From assembly GCF_000341285.1 (NCBI RefSeq), contig NW_005178410.1, forward strand, positions 15,190-63,017: a stretch of DNA of 47,828 nucleotides. Reading direction: 5' to 3'. The notes beneath the pieces are model-generated. The model had not been told where the DNA came from and made no database searches. It saw only the letters and a program-made list of their open reading frames with translations. The position numbers and the translations under genes were made by a program. This document shows, in pieces, positions 20,915-30,756 of the stretch. Numbering within the stretch: the first letter of the stretch is position 1; every line of letters starts with the position of its first letter. Origin of the DNA: Galdieria sulphuraria. Its lineage: Eukaryota > Rhodophyta > Bangiophyceae > Galdieriales > Galdieriaceae.

Positions 20915-22321
20915 TCAAGTATCAAAGCCTTGGAAGACACCATCATCGTCGCTTGTTGGGTTGACCACAGCATTGGAGTCTTTACGAGGAAGAGCGTTGG
21001 AGAGGGATAACAAGTCTTCGAAGGGATCTGTTGTGACTTCAGAGCCTTCCGACTTGGAAGGATGTTGATCGAAAGTTGTCTGTTCCCTTACTGCATTATT
21101 AGCGGTCCTTGTGGAGTTACTAGGCATGGTTGGCTTCATTTCAACTGATTCATTTCTTTGCGAAACCAAATGACTCGCATTATTTTCACTATCATTATCT
21201 TGAAATAAATAATGGAAAGAATCTTTGGAATTGTTTGCAGCAGGTTGCACTGAAACTTGTTTGTACAAGTCCAAAATTTTGTTTCGTATCTCTTCTCGTT
21301 GATAGTTTTGTTCTTGTTGTGAAGACCCTGGTATTTGTTCCGCAGTGACAAAGTCTTCAAATTCTTCTTCAAAATTGGCAAAGTTGGCATTCTCTTCTTC
21401 CTCGGTAACATTTTTCTTGGAATGCTCCAGAGTCCCATTGTTGTATGATGTATTTGTGCCTTGTGTTTCAAAGTCTTCTTGATCTATCAAAGAGCCTTCT
21501 ACAAGATATCTATGATGAGGTTGTTGGTTTTCAGGAGAACGAGGAGCCTGCGTCGATTGAGAGCCATGTATTAAAATCCAATCCACCGCTTGCATAATAT
21601 CTCCTCGAGACTTGCTCAGTGCAGTCATTGCGTCGTCTCTTCGAAAGCCCATTTCCAATAACACTCTCAACGCTGGAGAAGACAAGTCGCGATCGTCAAA
21701 ATGTCTACTGGGAACATAAATATCCTCTCTAAATGAATTTTGAGTTCGCTGCGCACTAATTCTACTCTGAGACTCTAAACGATTTCTATCTTCTTCTTTC
21801 ATGAACAACTTTTTCTCATATTTATCTCTAATCCTAATCCCACTTTTCAGTAACAGCACTCGAAACCAGGTTCCCAAAGTACCATCTTTCCAATACATCA
21901 AGTTCCTCTGATGAAGGGCGTCGGAACCCTCTTGGAAGGTTGGCCTCATAGAGTTGTCTACCTTTAGCATTTCCCAAGTTCTTTATACGTTCCAGTTGTT
22001 CCTTACTCCAACGGTCCAAAGTACATGAACGGACCTATTTCTTCTTAGCCTCGTTTCTAACACAATAGGCAACACATACTTGCGATACGTGAACTCCCAA
22101 CTTTCTATGAAGTGAAGAACAAGTCATACAAAGAAAAACACCCAAGTTGACAGACGCCCAACGTGGACCTTGGAAAGAATGGTAAGACCCCTCAATATTC
22201 AACTACTGTGACAAACTCAACCTGTTGCTCCACAATCTGCACACACTTTATTTTCAGGTTGTGCCATAAGTTCTCCTAATATATGTGCTTGTTGCTGTTC
22301 CGTAGTATCGTTTCCACTCAT
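20915..22321 (-). CDS. ArfGAP with C-terminal UBA domain (SMAP/AGD5-like)
   Basis: A GTPase-activating protein for Arf, acting in vesicle traffic. Four exons from the ATG at 22321. The zinc finger is C-x2-C-x16-C-x2-C (CADC ... CMTC), followed by [16 protein letters not shown], whose Arg in LHR is the likely catalytic finger. Then come [32 protein letters not shown] and [15 protein letters not shown] domain follows ([36 protein letters not shown]). The long tail is acidic and disordered with DPFEDLL, a motif similar to adaptor- or clathrin-binding peptides (inference). Its start codon is 55 bp from the Asterix start in a shared divergent promoter. Confidence 0.94.
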
Positions 22322-22376
22322 TGATGATTGCTTCGGCTGCTGCTTTCAAAGACAAATCCAATACGATAAAAGTAAA
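22322..22376. promoter_or_regulatory. 55-bp divergent promoter between ArfGAP and Asterix
   Basis: Only 55 bp separate two divergent start codons, so both promoters and both 5' UTRs must fit here or overlap the opposite coding regions. The sequence is A-rich toward the Asterix start. No CACGTG core or clear TATA box is seen. Confidence 0.6.
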
Positions 22377-22804
22377 ATGAGTTGGGCAGTCATGAACAGT
22401 CAAAACGACGACCCTAGAAGACCTTCTCAAGTTGTTCCCTTTCAACCTCCACGGAAGGAAGAAGAAACAACAATAACTGATTTTTTCTCCATGACTTCTA
22501 TGAGCTTTGGTATGCTGGCTGTGGTTATGAAGGTAAGTAGTCTTTTGGTATCAGTGTTGTGTTGCGTGAACGTGGGTTAGGTACGATATTTTGCTTGGCT
22601 CAGTTTTATTATGGCTGTAGCTTATGCTTCTAATTCTCGTTTCTCTCAAGTAGAAGTGAAGCAGTTGGTATCATCTATTGGGTGAGTAGATACGACAATT
22701 ATATTTACAGGGTCTTGGAATATTTATTTTCCAACTTTAGCCTCAGTATCGTTATACTGTTAATATCCTATTTGTCACCGTCTCCTCCAAGAAGGGTTGG
22801 TTAG
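22377..22804 (+). CDS. Asterix (WDR83OS/PAT10), PAT-complex subunit of the multipass translocon
   Basis: A small ER membrane chaperone subunit that with CCDC47 shields hydrophilic parts of nascent multipass proteins (known from animals). Exons 22377-22532, 22581-22681 and 22741-22804 give 106 residues, the same length as human Asterix as I recall it. Features: the conserved NDDPRRPSQVVPFQPP start, a first helix (MSFGMLAVVMKVRYFAW) crossing intron 1, SFIMAVAYASNSRFSQVEVKQLVSSIG, then LSIVILLISYLSPSP with a short basic end. Introns keep phase (0 and 2). The stop lies 14 bp from the convergent NUS1 stop. The identification is strong because order, spacing and length all match. Confidence 0.93.
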
Positions 22805-22818
22805 AGAGGGATGGAAGT

Positions 22819-23619
22819 TCACTTTCCAAATCTTTTAGGAGTACGCGCATTTGTTTCTATAATTTCTCTCAAGTCGTGCAAAGTAAATCCTGGAAAGCTT
22901 GGCTGAAAGAATATTTGCGATAAACGCACTTCCCATGAAGGAAAACCTGCGAGTGATGGAACACTTCCAAATATTACAACAACTTCTGGTTCAGAACCAA
23001 TCATTGCACCCTCAGCACCCCTGTTGAGAAAGTCTAACACATACGTCTTCCTTGAATCCATAGGTAACGTTCGGTAGATATCCAACTTTGTATTGATGAA
23101 TTGGAAGAAACCTTGGATGATGGAAAGATGAGCATCTTCCGAACGGAGCAGGTTCAAAGTAAACACCCTTCGACTTCTATGAGAAAGCTGAACAATATAA
23201 AACCCTGCGTTTCTGTTTTCCACTGTACACGTTAGTCTTCGAAAACAGGTCACTTCTCTATCTACGTCGTAGTTTGGAAAGTTTTCTATGCTCCAAAATG
23301 CACATATTCTTTCAACCCAAGGTTTCCAATCTACTACTTGGTTGTCTACAAAAGTTAGTACAGTAATTCCCAACGAAAAACACCAAAAGATGAGGTTGAT
23401 CAAGTTCAAACAGACACTTGTCTCCTCTTGAATACCGTCGTTCCGGACAATACCCAAGTGCTTCACTTGCACTTCACTCCTTCTATGTTGTTCTACTTGA
23501 GAAGGAAGTAACAGGTTTTTTACCTTTTCTGAGAATAGTTCCAAGTATTCCACTATATAAAATAAACAGTATAAAATGTAATAAAGTACTCGAGCAATTG
23601 TCAGACAAACACGTTGCAT
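22819..23619 (-). CDS. NUS1/NgBR-like subunit of dehydrodolichyl diphosphate synthase
   Basis: The non-catalytic partner of cis-prenyltransferase, required for dolichol synthesis and N-glycosylation in the ER. A single exon of 266 residues with an N-terminal membrane helix (VLYYILYCLFYIVEYL). A second hydrophobic stretch (LNLINLIFWCFSLGITVL) falls at the fold's start. The C-terminus ends KRFGK, matching the RxG motif with terminal GK by which NgBR completes the active site of its partner. PEVVVIFGSVPSLAGFPSWEVRLSQIF and the FTLHDLREII block resemble the NUS1 C-terminal half. Sequence divergence elsewhere is high, as usual for NUS1. The partner DHDDS is not in the window. Confidence 0.85.
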   Translation of the reverse strand: MQRVCLTIARVLYYILYCLFYIVEYLELFSEKVKNLLLPSQVEQHRRSEVQVKHLGIVRNDGIQEETSVCLNLINLIFWCFSLGITVLTFVDNQVVDWKPWVERICAFWSIENFPNYDVDREVTCFRRLTCTVENRNAGFYIVQLSHRSRRVFTLNLLRSEDAHLSIIQGFFQFINTKLDIYRTLPMDSRKTYVLDFLNRGAEGAMIGSEPEVVVIFGSVPSLAGFPSWEVRLSQIFFQPSFPGFTLHDLREIIETNARTPKRFGK

Positions 23620-24199
23620 TCAAAACTCAGCTCGAAGGAAAATCTTTTTACGAGATGCCCTGTCGATGATACACACACACACATGTACTGAATTGAGTCG
23701 CTCAACTTGAAAACTTTAGAGTTCCAACGATCATAGCAATTCAAATAATGTATAACATCTTTGAGATTCATAACCTTTCTTTGACGATGAAATGAATCAA
23801 CCTGTTATCTGTGAGTTTACTGAAATAACGACAAGTATACCACATCCTTTCTTCTTGAAAGGATACAATCATACAATATTCAAAGACTAGCTAAGACACA
23901 AGTGTTTCCTTGAAATGAATATCTCCAACTTTTATGCTTGGGTACATTAGACATTCGATTTAGACTATACCAAGAAAACCTTGTAGTTTTGCTGTTTCAT
24001 TCATTTAGCTACAGAGTTTTATATTTTCCAATGATTGCATAAAGATTCTTTTTAACTGTGATAGATTTCAAAGAGGCCCTTTACAAAATAAATAAATAGA
24101 TAAATACTGTCCTGGAGGAAATTGAGGAAATACTGAAAGGATGAAAAATGGCCATTTCGAATTTGAAAACTATTGGTTGGCCACGTATTGAAGCGGGCC
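23620..24199. other. Intergenic, 580 bp
   Basis: The divergent upstream region of NUS1 (-) and the PP2A B'' gene (+). It contains an (AC)n run near 23670-23683 and AT-rich DNA. A short frame starting with an ATG at 24141 (MKNGHFEFENYW) could be an upstream ORF or a lost first exon, but no splice joins it in phase. No RNA gene is seen. Confidence 0.55.
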
Positions 24200-25546
24200 A
24201 TGAGCGATCAAGCAGACTTATTAGACCATTCTCACAACCTTCGTGTTTCTGCAGATATAATAGTCCGACAAAATATTTTCGAACGACTACATGCAACGCT
24301 TCCAGATGCCAAACTATTCAACTCAAACGAATTCTTGGACAAATTCTTTAAGAAACCTGATGATGAAAAAGAAAGGATAATGGATTATGGTAGCTTCCGT
24401 TTCTTTGCGGAAACTATTCAACCCAATAGTCAAACGTCACTATTCTTCGACCATTTTGCCTTTCTATCTCCTTGTAGTTTTCTTCTTCTTCCAAGGACTG
24501 AAAATGAATGTTTGAGGGATACCACACTGATGTATTATTGTAATAAGAAACACTTGGCAGTACAGTTCATATTGAAGTTGGCATTATTTTACTGTGAAGA
24601 TTCAAATGGCGTTATTTCTGAAGCATCTTTTCAAGCATTTGTGGAAAATGAATTAATTGCAGCTTCATCTGAGCTCAAAAGCAAGTTGAATCCCTCCTTT
24701 TATCCTTATTATTCATGTACAGTGAGTAGAAAGGCAAGTGTACATTCTCTTCTTTGATTATGTTTTAACTTGTATCTATACGTTTAGGTTTTCTTCTTTT
24801 TAGACTCTCCCAGAAGAGGATTTATCAAACTACAGAGTTTCATTAACAGTAAACTGTTTTTGGAATGTCTGGACGCAACCACGTCACATTCCATGGATGA
24901 TAGCGCATCACAAAATAGTCTTCAAAGCTGGTTCTCTGCCGAGAGTGCTTTATATATGTATGAAAAATACCTCGAGTTAGATTTGGACGGTAATGGAATG
25001 CTGAGCAAGTCTGAGCTCTCACGGTTTGGAAATGGAACATTAACAAACACTTTTTTGTCTCGATTCTTCGAAGAATGTGTTTCTTACAAGAACGATGAAT
25101 CTTCACAAGAGGAAATAGACTACAGAGTTTATTTGGATCTTGTGCTCATATTAACAAATATTTCATCCAAGCCCGCACTCCATATTCTGTTTCGTATTCT
25201 GGATAGCAGAGGTCGTGGAGCATTGAATGTTTATGATTTCAATCTTTTCTACAAAGATTTGAAGGCTTATCTCGATCGCATAGGAATTGAAACTCCTCCA
25301 TTTGAACATTTGTTATCTGAAATTTTCGATATGGTTCGTCCAGTCAATAGTTGGGAGATTACACAAAAGGATTTGGAGTGTTCAGGTTGCGCTGGGACAG
25401 TTGTTGGAATTCTCATCGATGCCACTGTTTTTATTGAATATGAAAATAGAGAAGCTGTAACAGGTGTGGATGAGAATGACATAGATGCAGAGGTAATGGC
25501 CATATACGATGAAGAAGCTGAAGCAGCTGCAATTTCCGTACTTTAG
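24200..25546 (+). CDS. PP2A regulatory subunit B'' (PPP2R3C / TON2-FASS-like, EF-hand)
   Basis: A calcium-binding regulatory subunit of protein phosphatase 2A; plant TON2/FASS organises cortical microtubules and division planes. Two exons (24200-24733 and 24788-25546), 430 residues. Family blocks: FYPYYSCTVSRKVFFFLDSPRRG, NSLQSWFSAESALYMYEKYL, the EF-hand DLDGNGMLSKSEL, GTLTNTFLSRFFEECV, IDYRVYLDLVLIL, IFDMVRPVNSWEI and VGILIDATVFIEYENRE. The intron begins with GC and lies exactly in the conserved RK-(V/F)FFF motif. The N-terminus is shorter than in TON2. An in-frame stop at 24164 supports the ATG at 24200, unless an unseen exon exists. Confidence 0.9.
24734..24787 (+). other. GC-AG intron in the PP2A B'' gene
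   Basis: The donor AAG|GCAAGTG and acceptor GTTTAG join SRK to VFFFLD, the conserved family motif. Using the nearest GT donor shifts the frame. This is the second GC-AG intron in the window. Confidence 0.85.
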
Positions 25547-25673
25547 ATAAATGTTTATGACTTGTCCATAAAATGAAATGTCATAGATTGACTTTTGTAT
25601 CTATCACAGCTTAACGCAATTCATTGATCGTCCACGAAGGATTTTGAAGAGAGTTAAAGAGTTTTGACTAGTT

Positions 25674-26958
25674 ATGGACTCACCTACTGAAGTATGTTGT
25701 TTTCTAAAGTCTTTTTCTATCCAATTGAGTTTTATTATGAAAGGACGTAGTTGAAATATTTGGGTCCCAAGTTGATTCAAGTGACGAAGAAATTAAGAGA
25801 ACAACTAGGGCGAAAGGAGTAGAGAGAAGTAGAGATGAGGAACAAGAAGAAACATATAGTTCGCCTAAGAACAAAAGACTTAAAAAGTCTCGAAATACTA
25901 AGCTTGGTGAAGAAGATGAACCGAACCGTTTCACTACAAGAGAAGACACACAAGAGACCAGGTTCCCAACTGACGAAAAAGGAAACAAGTACCGAATCCC
26001 GCGTAAAAAGAATTCTAAGAGGCGTCATACTGCAACTGAAAAGAAGCATAAAACTAGTTCTTTAGAAATGAACTTGCGAAATGACGAGTCGGATGAGGAA
26101 CAGTTTGTTGAAAGTGATGACAACCAAGACGCACCTGCAGAAAGTTCAAAAGTAGATGACTTGTTATCTAACTTGAAGAAATCAAAAAACAAAAAGGAAG
26201 AAAAGAATATAAAAGATTTAACAGAAGAAGTGGATAATTTTCTGAGAAGAATGATGAAAGCTGCAGATGATGACTTGTTAGCTTTAAAAGCTGGTAAACC
26301 CGCTACCAATAAATTGAAGTTGGTGGAAGAGGTAGAAAAGAATCTGAGGCGAGTTGAATACCGTGAATTGTTTTTAGAGCAAGGTTTACTTTCAGTAGTG
26401 AAACGTTGGTTAGATCCTCTTCCTGATGGAAGTCTACCGAATGCTAGTTTGCGCTCTCGTCTATTGAAAATGTTAGATGAGTTTCCTGTAGATAATTCAT
26501 GGATGGAGCTTCTTAGATCGAGTGACATTGGACGTGCTGTAAAATATATTTCAGTGAATGATCGAATGGAATCTACACGTCGTCTAGCCAAGGATTTGGT
26601 TGAAAAGTGGATTCGTCCAGTCTTCAACGCAAAGACGGACTATCGCGATTTTCAAACACAGTTTCGACGTGTTCCTGTGGAAGAAATTGGAGAGTTGCAA
26701 AGTTCTGCGTCATCCGCTCACAACGAAGACAATATATCCAAGCGATTAAAGATTCCAACATATCGTGCGGCTATTCCACAACCAGTATCATTTAATTTCC
26801 AAGCAATGCCTGATAGCTCACATATTGCAGAGGCACTCGAAGAACGTAAAGGTATAGTTCAACCGGCAGCTCTTCGTAAGATAGAACGACGATCTTCATC
26901 TCGTTCTCAATATCGAAGCAAGCCTTCTCGGGTTGAGGATTATGCAAGTATTTCATAA
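25674..26958 (+). CDS. Transcription elongation factor IWS1/SPN1 (TFIIS N-terminal-like domain)
   Basis: Binds Spt6 and elongating RNA polymerase II, acting in histone handling and mRNA export. Two exons: a six-codon start (MDSPTE) then, after a GTATGT...GAAAG intron, DVVEIFGSQVDSSDEE. About 160 residues of charged, Lys/Glu-rich disordered sequence precede the conserved domain: VDNFLRRMMKAADDDLLALKAGKPA, KLKLVEEVEKNLRRVEYRELFLEQGLLSVVKRWLDPLPDGSLPN, LRSRLLKMLDEFPV, LRSSDIGRAVKYI and LAKDLVEKWIRPVF. The Arg/Ser-rich tail (RRSSSRSQYRS) is typical. It is convergent with the RAB5IF gene, with 34 bp between stops. Confidence 0.95.
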
Positions 26959-26992
26959 GATTTGAGAATACAACCGGAATAAAGCTGTGGCA

Positions 26993-27418
26993 TTAATAAG
27001 CCATTGCAGTGTAGACAGCTATCCAAACAAAGAGAAATAACGCAAATGAACTCCAAGCAGCTTCTTGTTGTACAGTACCCCAACCACCAAAGTCGTCTTC
27101 ATCCAAATCTAAGAACCACTTGAAATATCTAAAGTGCACTTGAAGGGATGTCTTTTTCAACGAGTAACCAACTTACGCTTGCGAAATGGTGAACCAGAGG
27201 GATATATATAGAATAAAACCTGGTAAGCCGGTCAGCTTGAGAAAACCGAATAAGCATCCTATCAACAGCGCAGTAACGTGACGGATCCAAAAAAGAACGT
27301 CTAATATTTCGTCCTGTGTGTTGATAATAAGTGAAGTTTATTAAAGCATAAGAAATAGGGTCACCTTTTCCCATAAAGTGTCAGGGTTCAATGCCTTTTG
27401 CCATAAACTTCGATCCAT
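26993..27418 (-). CDS. RAB5IF/OPTI (C20orf24) homologue, GEL-complex subunit of the multipass translocon
   Basis: A small ER membrane protein; in animals it is the obligate partner of the insertase TMCO1. Three exons from the ATG at 27418 give about 108 residues: MDRSLWQKALNPDTLWEK, then DEILDVLFWIRHVTALLIG, a Gly-rich helix around KLTGLPGFILYISLWF, then FLDLDEDDFGGWGTVQQE and a last helix SSFALFLFVWIAVYTAMAY. The W-x-K-x-L..WEK-DE-LDV start, the DEDDFGGW motif and the terminal FVWIxxYTA helix match the Rab5-interacting family. Both introns are GT-AG and keep frame. The tiny exons hide it from simple gene calling. Confidence 0.92.
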
Positions 27419-27602
27419 TGTTCCTTCTATAAGAATTGTCTAAACCGTATAATGGATCGATGTACATGTGCAATATTATATAATAGCGATACCTGTTCAC
27501 TTCATTTTGATAAAACATTCAAAAGAAAACAAGTCATTCTCTTCTTGGCTCTTTGGGGTTGAAATGATTTTCCAAGATTCTCTGTAGGAGTCCGTACTTC
27601 TC

Positions 27603-28684
27603 ATGTCTCTAGTCAATGGACTTTTGTATGCAGCGGTTACTTTGGTTGGAAGTTTAGTAGCGGGACTTTATGTTTTTCAGGTATACACTTCAAATTCTGT
27701 AGTCAATAACCATAACTTCGAACCATATATTTGGATAGGAAAACCTTTTATATCATCCCTCCATTCCAACTCGCCGCTATGAGGAAAACCCTAACGATTA
27801 TTTAATGGCATACAGAGATATATTTCTAGAAACTGAAGATGGAATAAGAATTCATGGTTGGCTAGTTTTACAATCGGACTCACGCAAGGCGCCAACATTC
27901 TTGTATTTTCACGGAAACGCAGGAAACATAAGTCACCGACTGTCTGACGTGCAACACTTTTACAGTAGAGTTGCCTGTAACGTGCTTATGGTAAGCTATC
28001 GTGGCTATGGAGATAGCGAAGGAAGACCTTCTGAAAAGGGTATCCAACGGGATGCCGCTGCTGCTTTTCGTTTCATTCGTTCTTGTGAACTGATAGATCC
28101 TAGACAACTTTTTGTATTTGGAAGAAGTATTGGGGGTGCAGTCGCTATCTCTTTGGCTCAGCGGTTTCAACGAGAAGTAAGTTTTTATTACAGTTGAAAA
28201 GTCTGCCAATTCGTCTGTTTCTTAGATAAAAGGAGTTGTCGTTGAAAATACTTTTACTTCGATCGATGATATGATTGACTATGTTTTGCCAGCTCTTCGT
28301 TGGTGTAAATTTTTGAATAGAAACAAATGGAATTCTGCTGCCAGTGTATCTTCTTTGACTTGCCCTATTCTTTTTCTTTCCGTAAGAGAATGCCCCTCTT
28401 CAACAGTTTGAAAGCAAAGTCTTATTCTTGTATGTGGAATAGGGCCTTCGTGATGAACTTGTTCCACCAAAGTTGATGCAACAGTTGTATGATCTTGCCA
28501 CTCATTCGGTATATCGTCAAATGGTTACCTTCCCAGATGGGACTCATAATGATACTTGGTATGTATCAGACGACATACTAAAAGTGGTGTATATAACGTG
28601 GACAATAGGTTTCGAGGAGGAAGTGCGTATTACGATGCTATTGCTGCTTTTGTTCATAAAGCATTGTCCATTTCAGATAAATAA
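27603..28684 (+). CDS. Alpha/beta hydrolase, ABHD13/BEM46 family
   Basis: A membrane-anchored serine hydrolase of unknown natural substrate; ABHD13/BEM46-type proteins are tied to lipid or protein depalmitoylation and cell polarity. Five exons. An N-terminal helix (LLYAAVTLVGSLVAGLYVFQ) precedes ENLLYHPSIPTRRYEENP. Next are the oxyanion-loop motif YFHGNAGNISHR, SYRGYGDSEGRPSE, the nucleophile elbow GRSIGGAVA, the Asp in GLRDELVPP and the His in DGTHNDTW. All triad residues appear present. It ends about 73 bp before the ATP synthase epsilon gene on the same strand. Confidence 0.93.
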
Positions 28685-28757
28685 AAACTTTTTCAAATAG
28701 GAATGGAATTCCCTTTTCATCATCGCCGATTGGCACAGTTGAGGGGAAAAACTTGGA

Positions 28758-29030
28758 ATGGTTCAACAATGGAGAGCAGCAGGTCTTACTTACTTGCGTT
28801 ATGCAAATATATGTGCAGATTTTGTACGCAAAGCTTTGAAGGAACCAAAAAGAACAGAAGCACTGTCAAGGACTACCTTTGAGATGACCAAAAGTGAGTG
28901 GAGCGAAGGAAAGGTAGCTAAAAGAGGTAAGTGGGGTGAGAGAAGTGATAGAGAATGTCTTACGAATATGATTGAAGAATCCCTTACGCAAGAGGCTGAA
29001 AGGAATAATGTTTCGAGCAGCAACAAATGA
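28758..29030 (+). CDS. Mitochondrial F1-ATP synthase epsilon subunit, with long C-terminal extension
   Basis: The smallest stalk subunit of mitochondrial F1 (homologue of plant ATP synthase epsilon, yeast Atp15; not the bacterial epsilon). A single exon of 90 residues from the ATG at 28758: WRAAGLTYLRYANICADFVR, KALKEPKRTEALSR, then KSEWSEGKVAKRG, the canonical core of about 55-60 residues. Family members are usually about 50-75 residues; here about 30 charged residues follow (RSDRECLTNMIEESLTQEAE). An in-frame stop-free alternative start was not found. The gene follows the hydrolase gene closely. Confidence 0.88.
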   Translation: MVQQWRAAGLTYLRYANICADFVRKALKEPKRTEALSRTTFEMTKSEWSEGKVAKRGKWGERSDRECLTNMIEESLTQEAERNNVSSSNK

Positions 29031-29765
29031 GTCACTTAAGAATAAACATTCTTCCAAGTGGAAACAAGTTGGTTTTGACTAGACAAAAGTCGCTGGAGTC
29101 ACTTTGTTCTTTCGGCAACTTGTAGACTACAACTTTTTTATCCGTCTCCTTAACACTTTCCTAGTTTTTCAAGTTGATTCCTACGAACTCTAATTCGTTG
29201 CCACGCGAAAGCTTCATTCTATAATACTTTGAGCTGATAGTTTTAAAATACACCGGAAACGCAAAGATTCTTAAACTGTGATAAGCTTGCCTATATGATG
29301 AGTTTCAGGGTTAAGACAACAAAATGGCAAAGATTGACTACAGCTTGGCTACATTGCATTTCACAAAAAATGATCAATTCTTATTACAAAGAAGCTACTC
29401 CTCTTCTTGTATTTAGAATTTAGTTATTTTGCTTGCACTTTCAATATCTCTATATCATATTTCTATTTCCCAGTAATAAAGTTAACCTTTTGTGCAATGT
29501 CACTGGCTCAAAATTCACGAACGGATGGAATTTCATAAGCATTCTCTCTTTAACTCTATCGAATAAATAAGGATGAAGGATAAAAGGATTCTATCTTGTA
29601 AGATTACATCCAGGAAGAGAATACAAATACACGAAGAAAACAAAAACACTTAGTCTTTGCATGAATTCCTTTGGACATGAGAGGAGACTTGTGAAACAAG
29701 AAAAAAGACACAAAGTATTTGGCGCAAAGAAGCTTATATCTTAATGAATCATCTTTGGTTCTGAA
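29031..29765 (+). other. Intergenic, 735 bp
   Basis: Downstream of ATP synthase epsilon and upstream of the coiled-coil gene. AT-rich, without a coding-looking frame or RNA-gene signature on either strand. The last 50 bp hold an E2F-like site. Confidence 0.6.
29718..29728 (+). promoter_or_regulatory. E2F/DP-like site TTTGGCGC (near-palindrome TTTGGCGCAAA)
   Basis: TTTGGCGC matches the E2F/DP consensus (TTTSGCGC). It lies about 40 bp upstream of the coiled-coil protein start, in an otherwise AT-rich region where GGCGC stands out. E2F sites in algae drive S-phase genes, so cell-cycle control is inferred. Confidence 0.45.
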
Positions 29766-30636
29766 ATGAGTCAAAAAGAAAGCCTTTCACAGTATTCCTG
29801 TTACAACTATACTTTCCCTTCACAGTCGAGGAATGGAGCAAACAGTCTCAATCCTAACACTTTTTCAGAAAATACTCTTACCAGTCGCAAGGCAATCGAC
29901 TCGAGTGACTGCCTCTCTTTGTCAACAAGTCACTATGTCAGGATGTTGAAGCAAAAGTATCAAAGAAACGGCAGAGAAAACCGACATAAAAACAAAGTCT
30001 TCGAAAAATGCAGTGCGTATCATCAAAGTTTACCAACAACAACTAGTATTGGAAACCATTCGTCCTTTGAAGATGAAAATGCTCGGAAGCAGTCACATGA
30101 AACGGAAAATGAAGTCGTTCTTCAATCTCCTATTCGAAAGACTCGTATCGTCTCTGGCAATGATGATGAATTTGCAACTTATCGAGAAGCGCTAGTAAAG
30201 CAAGCAACAATTGAGAACGAAACACTTTCATCAATCGAAATTCAGCAGTTGTTCCAGCAGCAACTAGTGTTTCAAGAAGAATTGCGAACAATTCAAAACA
30301 ACTTGCAAAATTTGGAAGAAATATTGAAGGAAGCTCAATACGATAGGACTCAACAAGATAAGAATCTCCAAAATTTCATGCAAAAATTCGAAGAAAAGGT
30401 AAGATACTTTGGCTTTTCTCGACACTCTCCAGTTCTACTGATTTATTAAGTTTAAAGCAAATATAGAAAGGATGAAAGACAACATCTCATCCTCTATCCA
30501 AGAAACAAAACAACTACTTTCTTTCAAGCTTGTGGAACTTCATAATACTATCGCCGAAATTCATTCTTGCCTATTGGCAAGCACAGAAACCATCCCTAAT
30601 GAGCAAGAAGAAGATGTGACTTTCAATCAAAAATAA
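29766..30636 (+). CDS. Unknown coiled-coil protein
   Basis: Not recognised. Two exons (donor near 30398 in EEKGTAAG, acceptor TTATTAAG near 30450) give about 273 residues. The first ~150 residues are Ser/Asn-rich and probably disordered, with an SPIRKTR motif that could be a cyclin-dependent kinase site. From about residue 155 a long Gln/Glu-rich coiled coil follows (IQQLFQQQLVFQEELRTIQ, LEEILKEAQYDRTQQDKNL), running over the intron into IERMKDNISSSIQETKQLL. A short acidic tail ends it. The E2F-like site just upstream and the possible Cdk motif hint at a mitotic or kinetochore/centrosome-type role, a weak inference. A generic structural coiled coil is equally likely. Confidence 0.75.
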
Positions 30637-30756
30637 CAAAAACTCCCAAAAAGGACGATGTGCTTTAAACTGACCAGATAAACCAAAGCTTCTCAAGATC
30701 AGCCCTCTAAAAATCAGAAATTAACCAAAAAATTATCGAGGTAAACCAAAGATATG

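Noticed and set aside
24141-24191. Short ORF starting MKNGHFEFENYW as first exon of the PP2A B'' gene
   Set aside because: No donor-acceptor pair joins it in phase; the ATG at 24200 is simpler.
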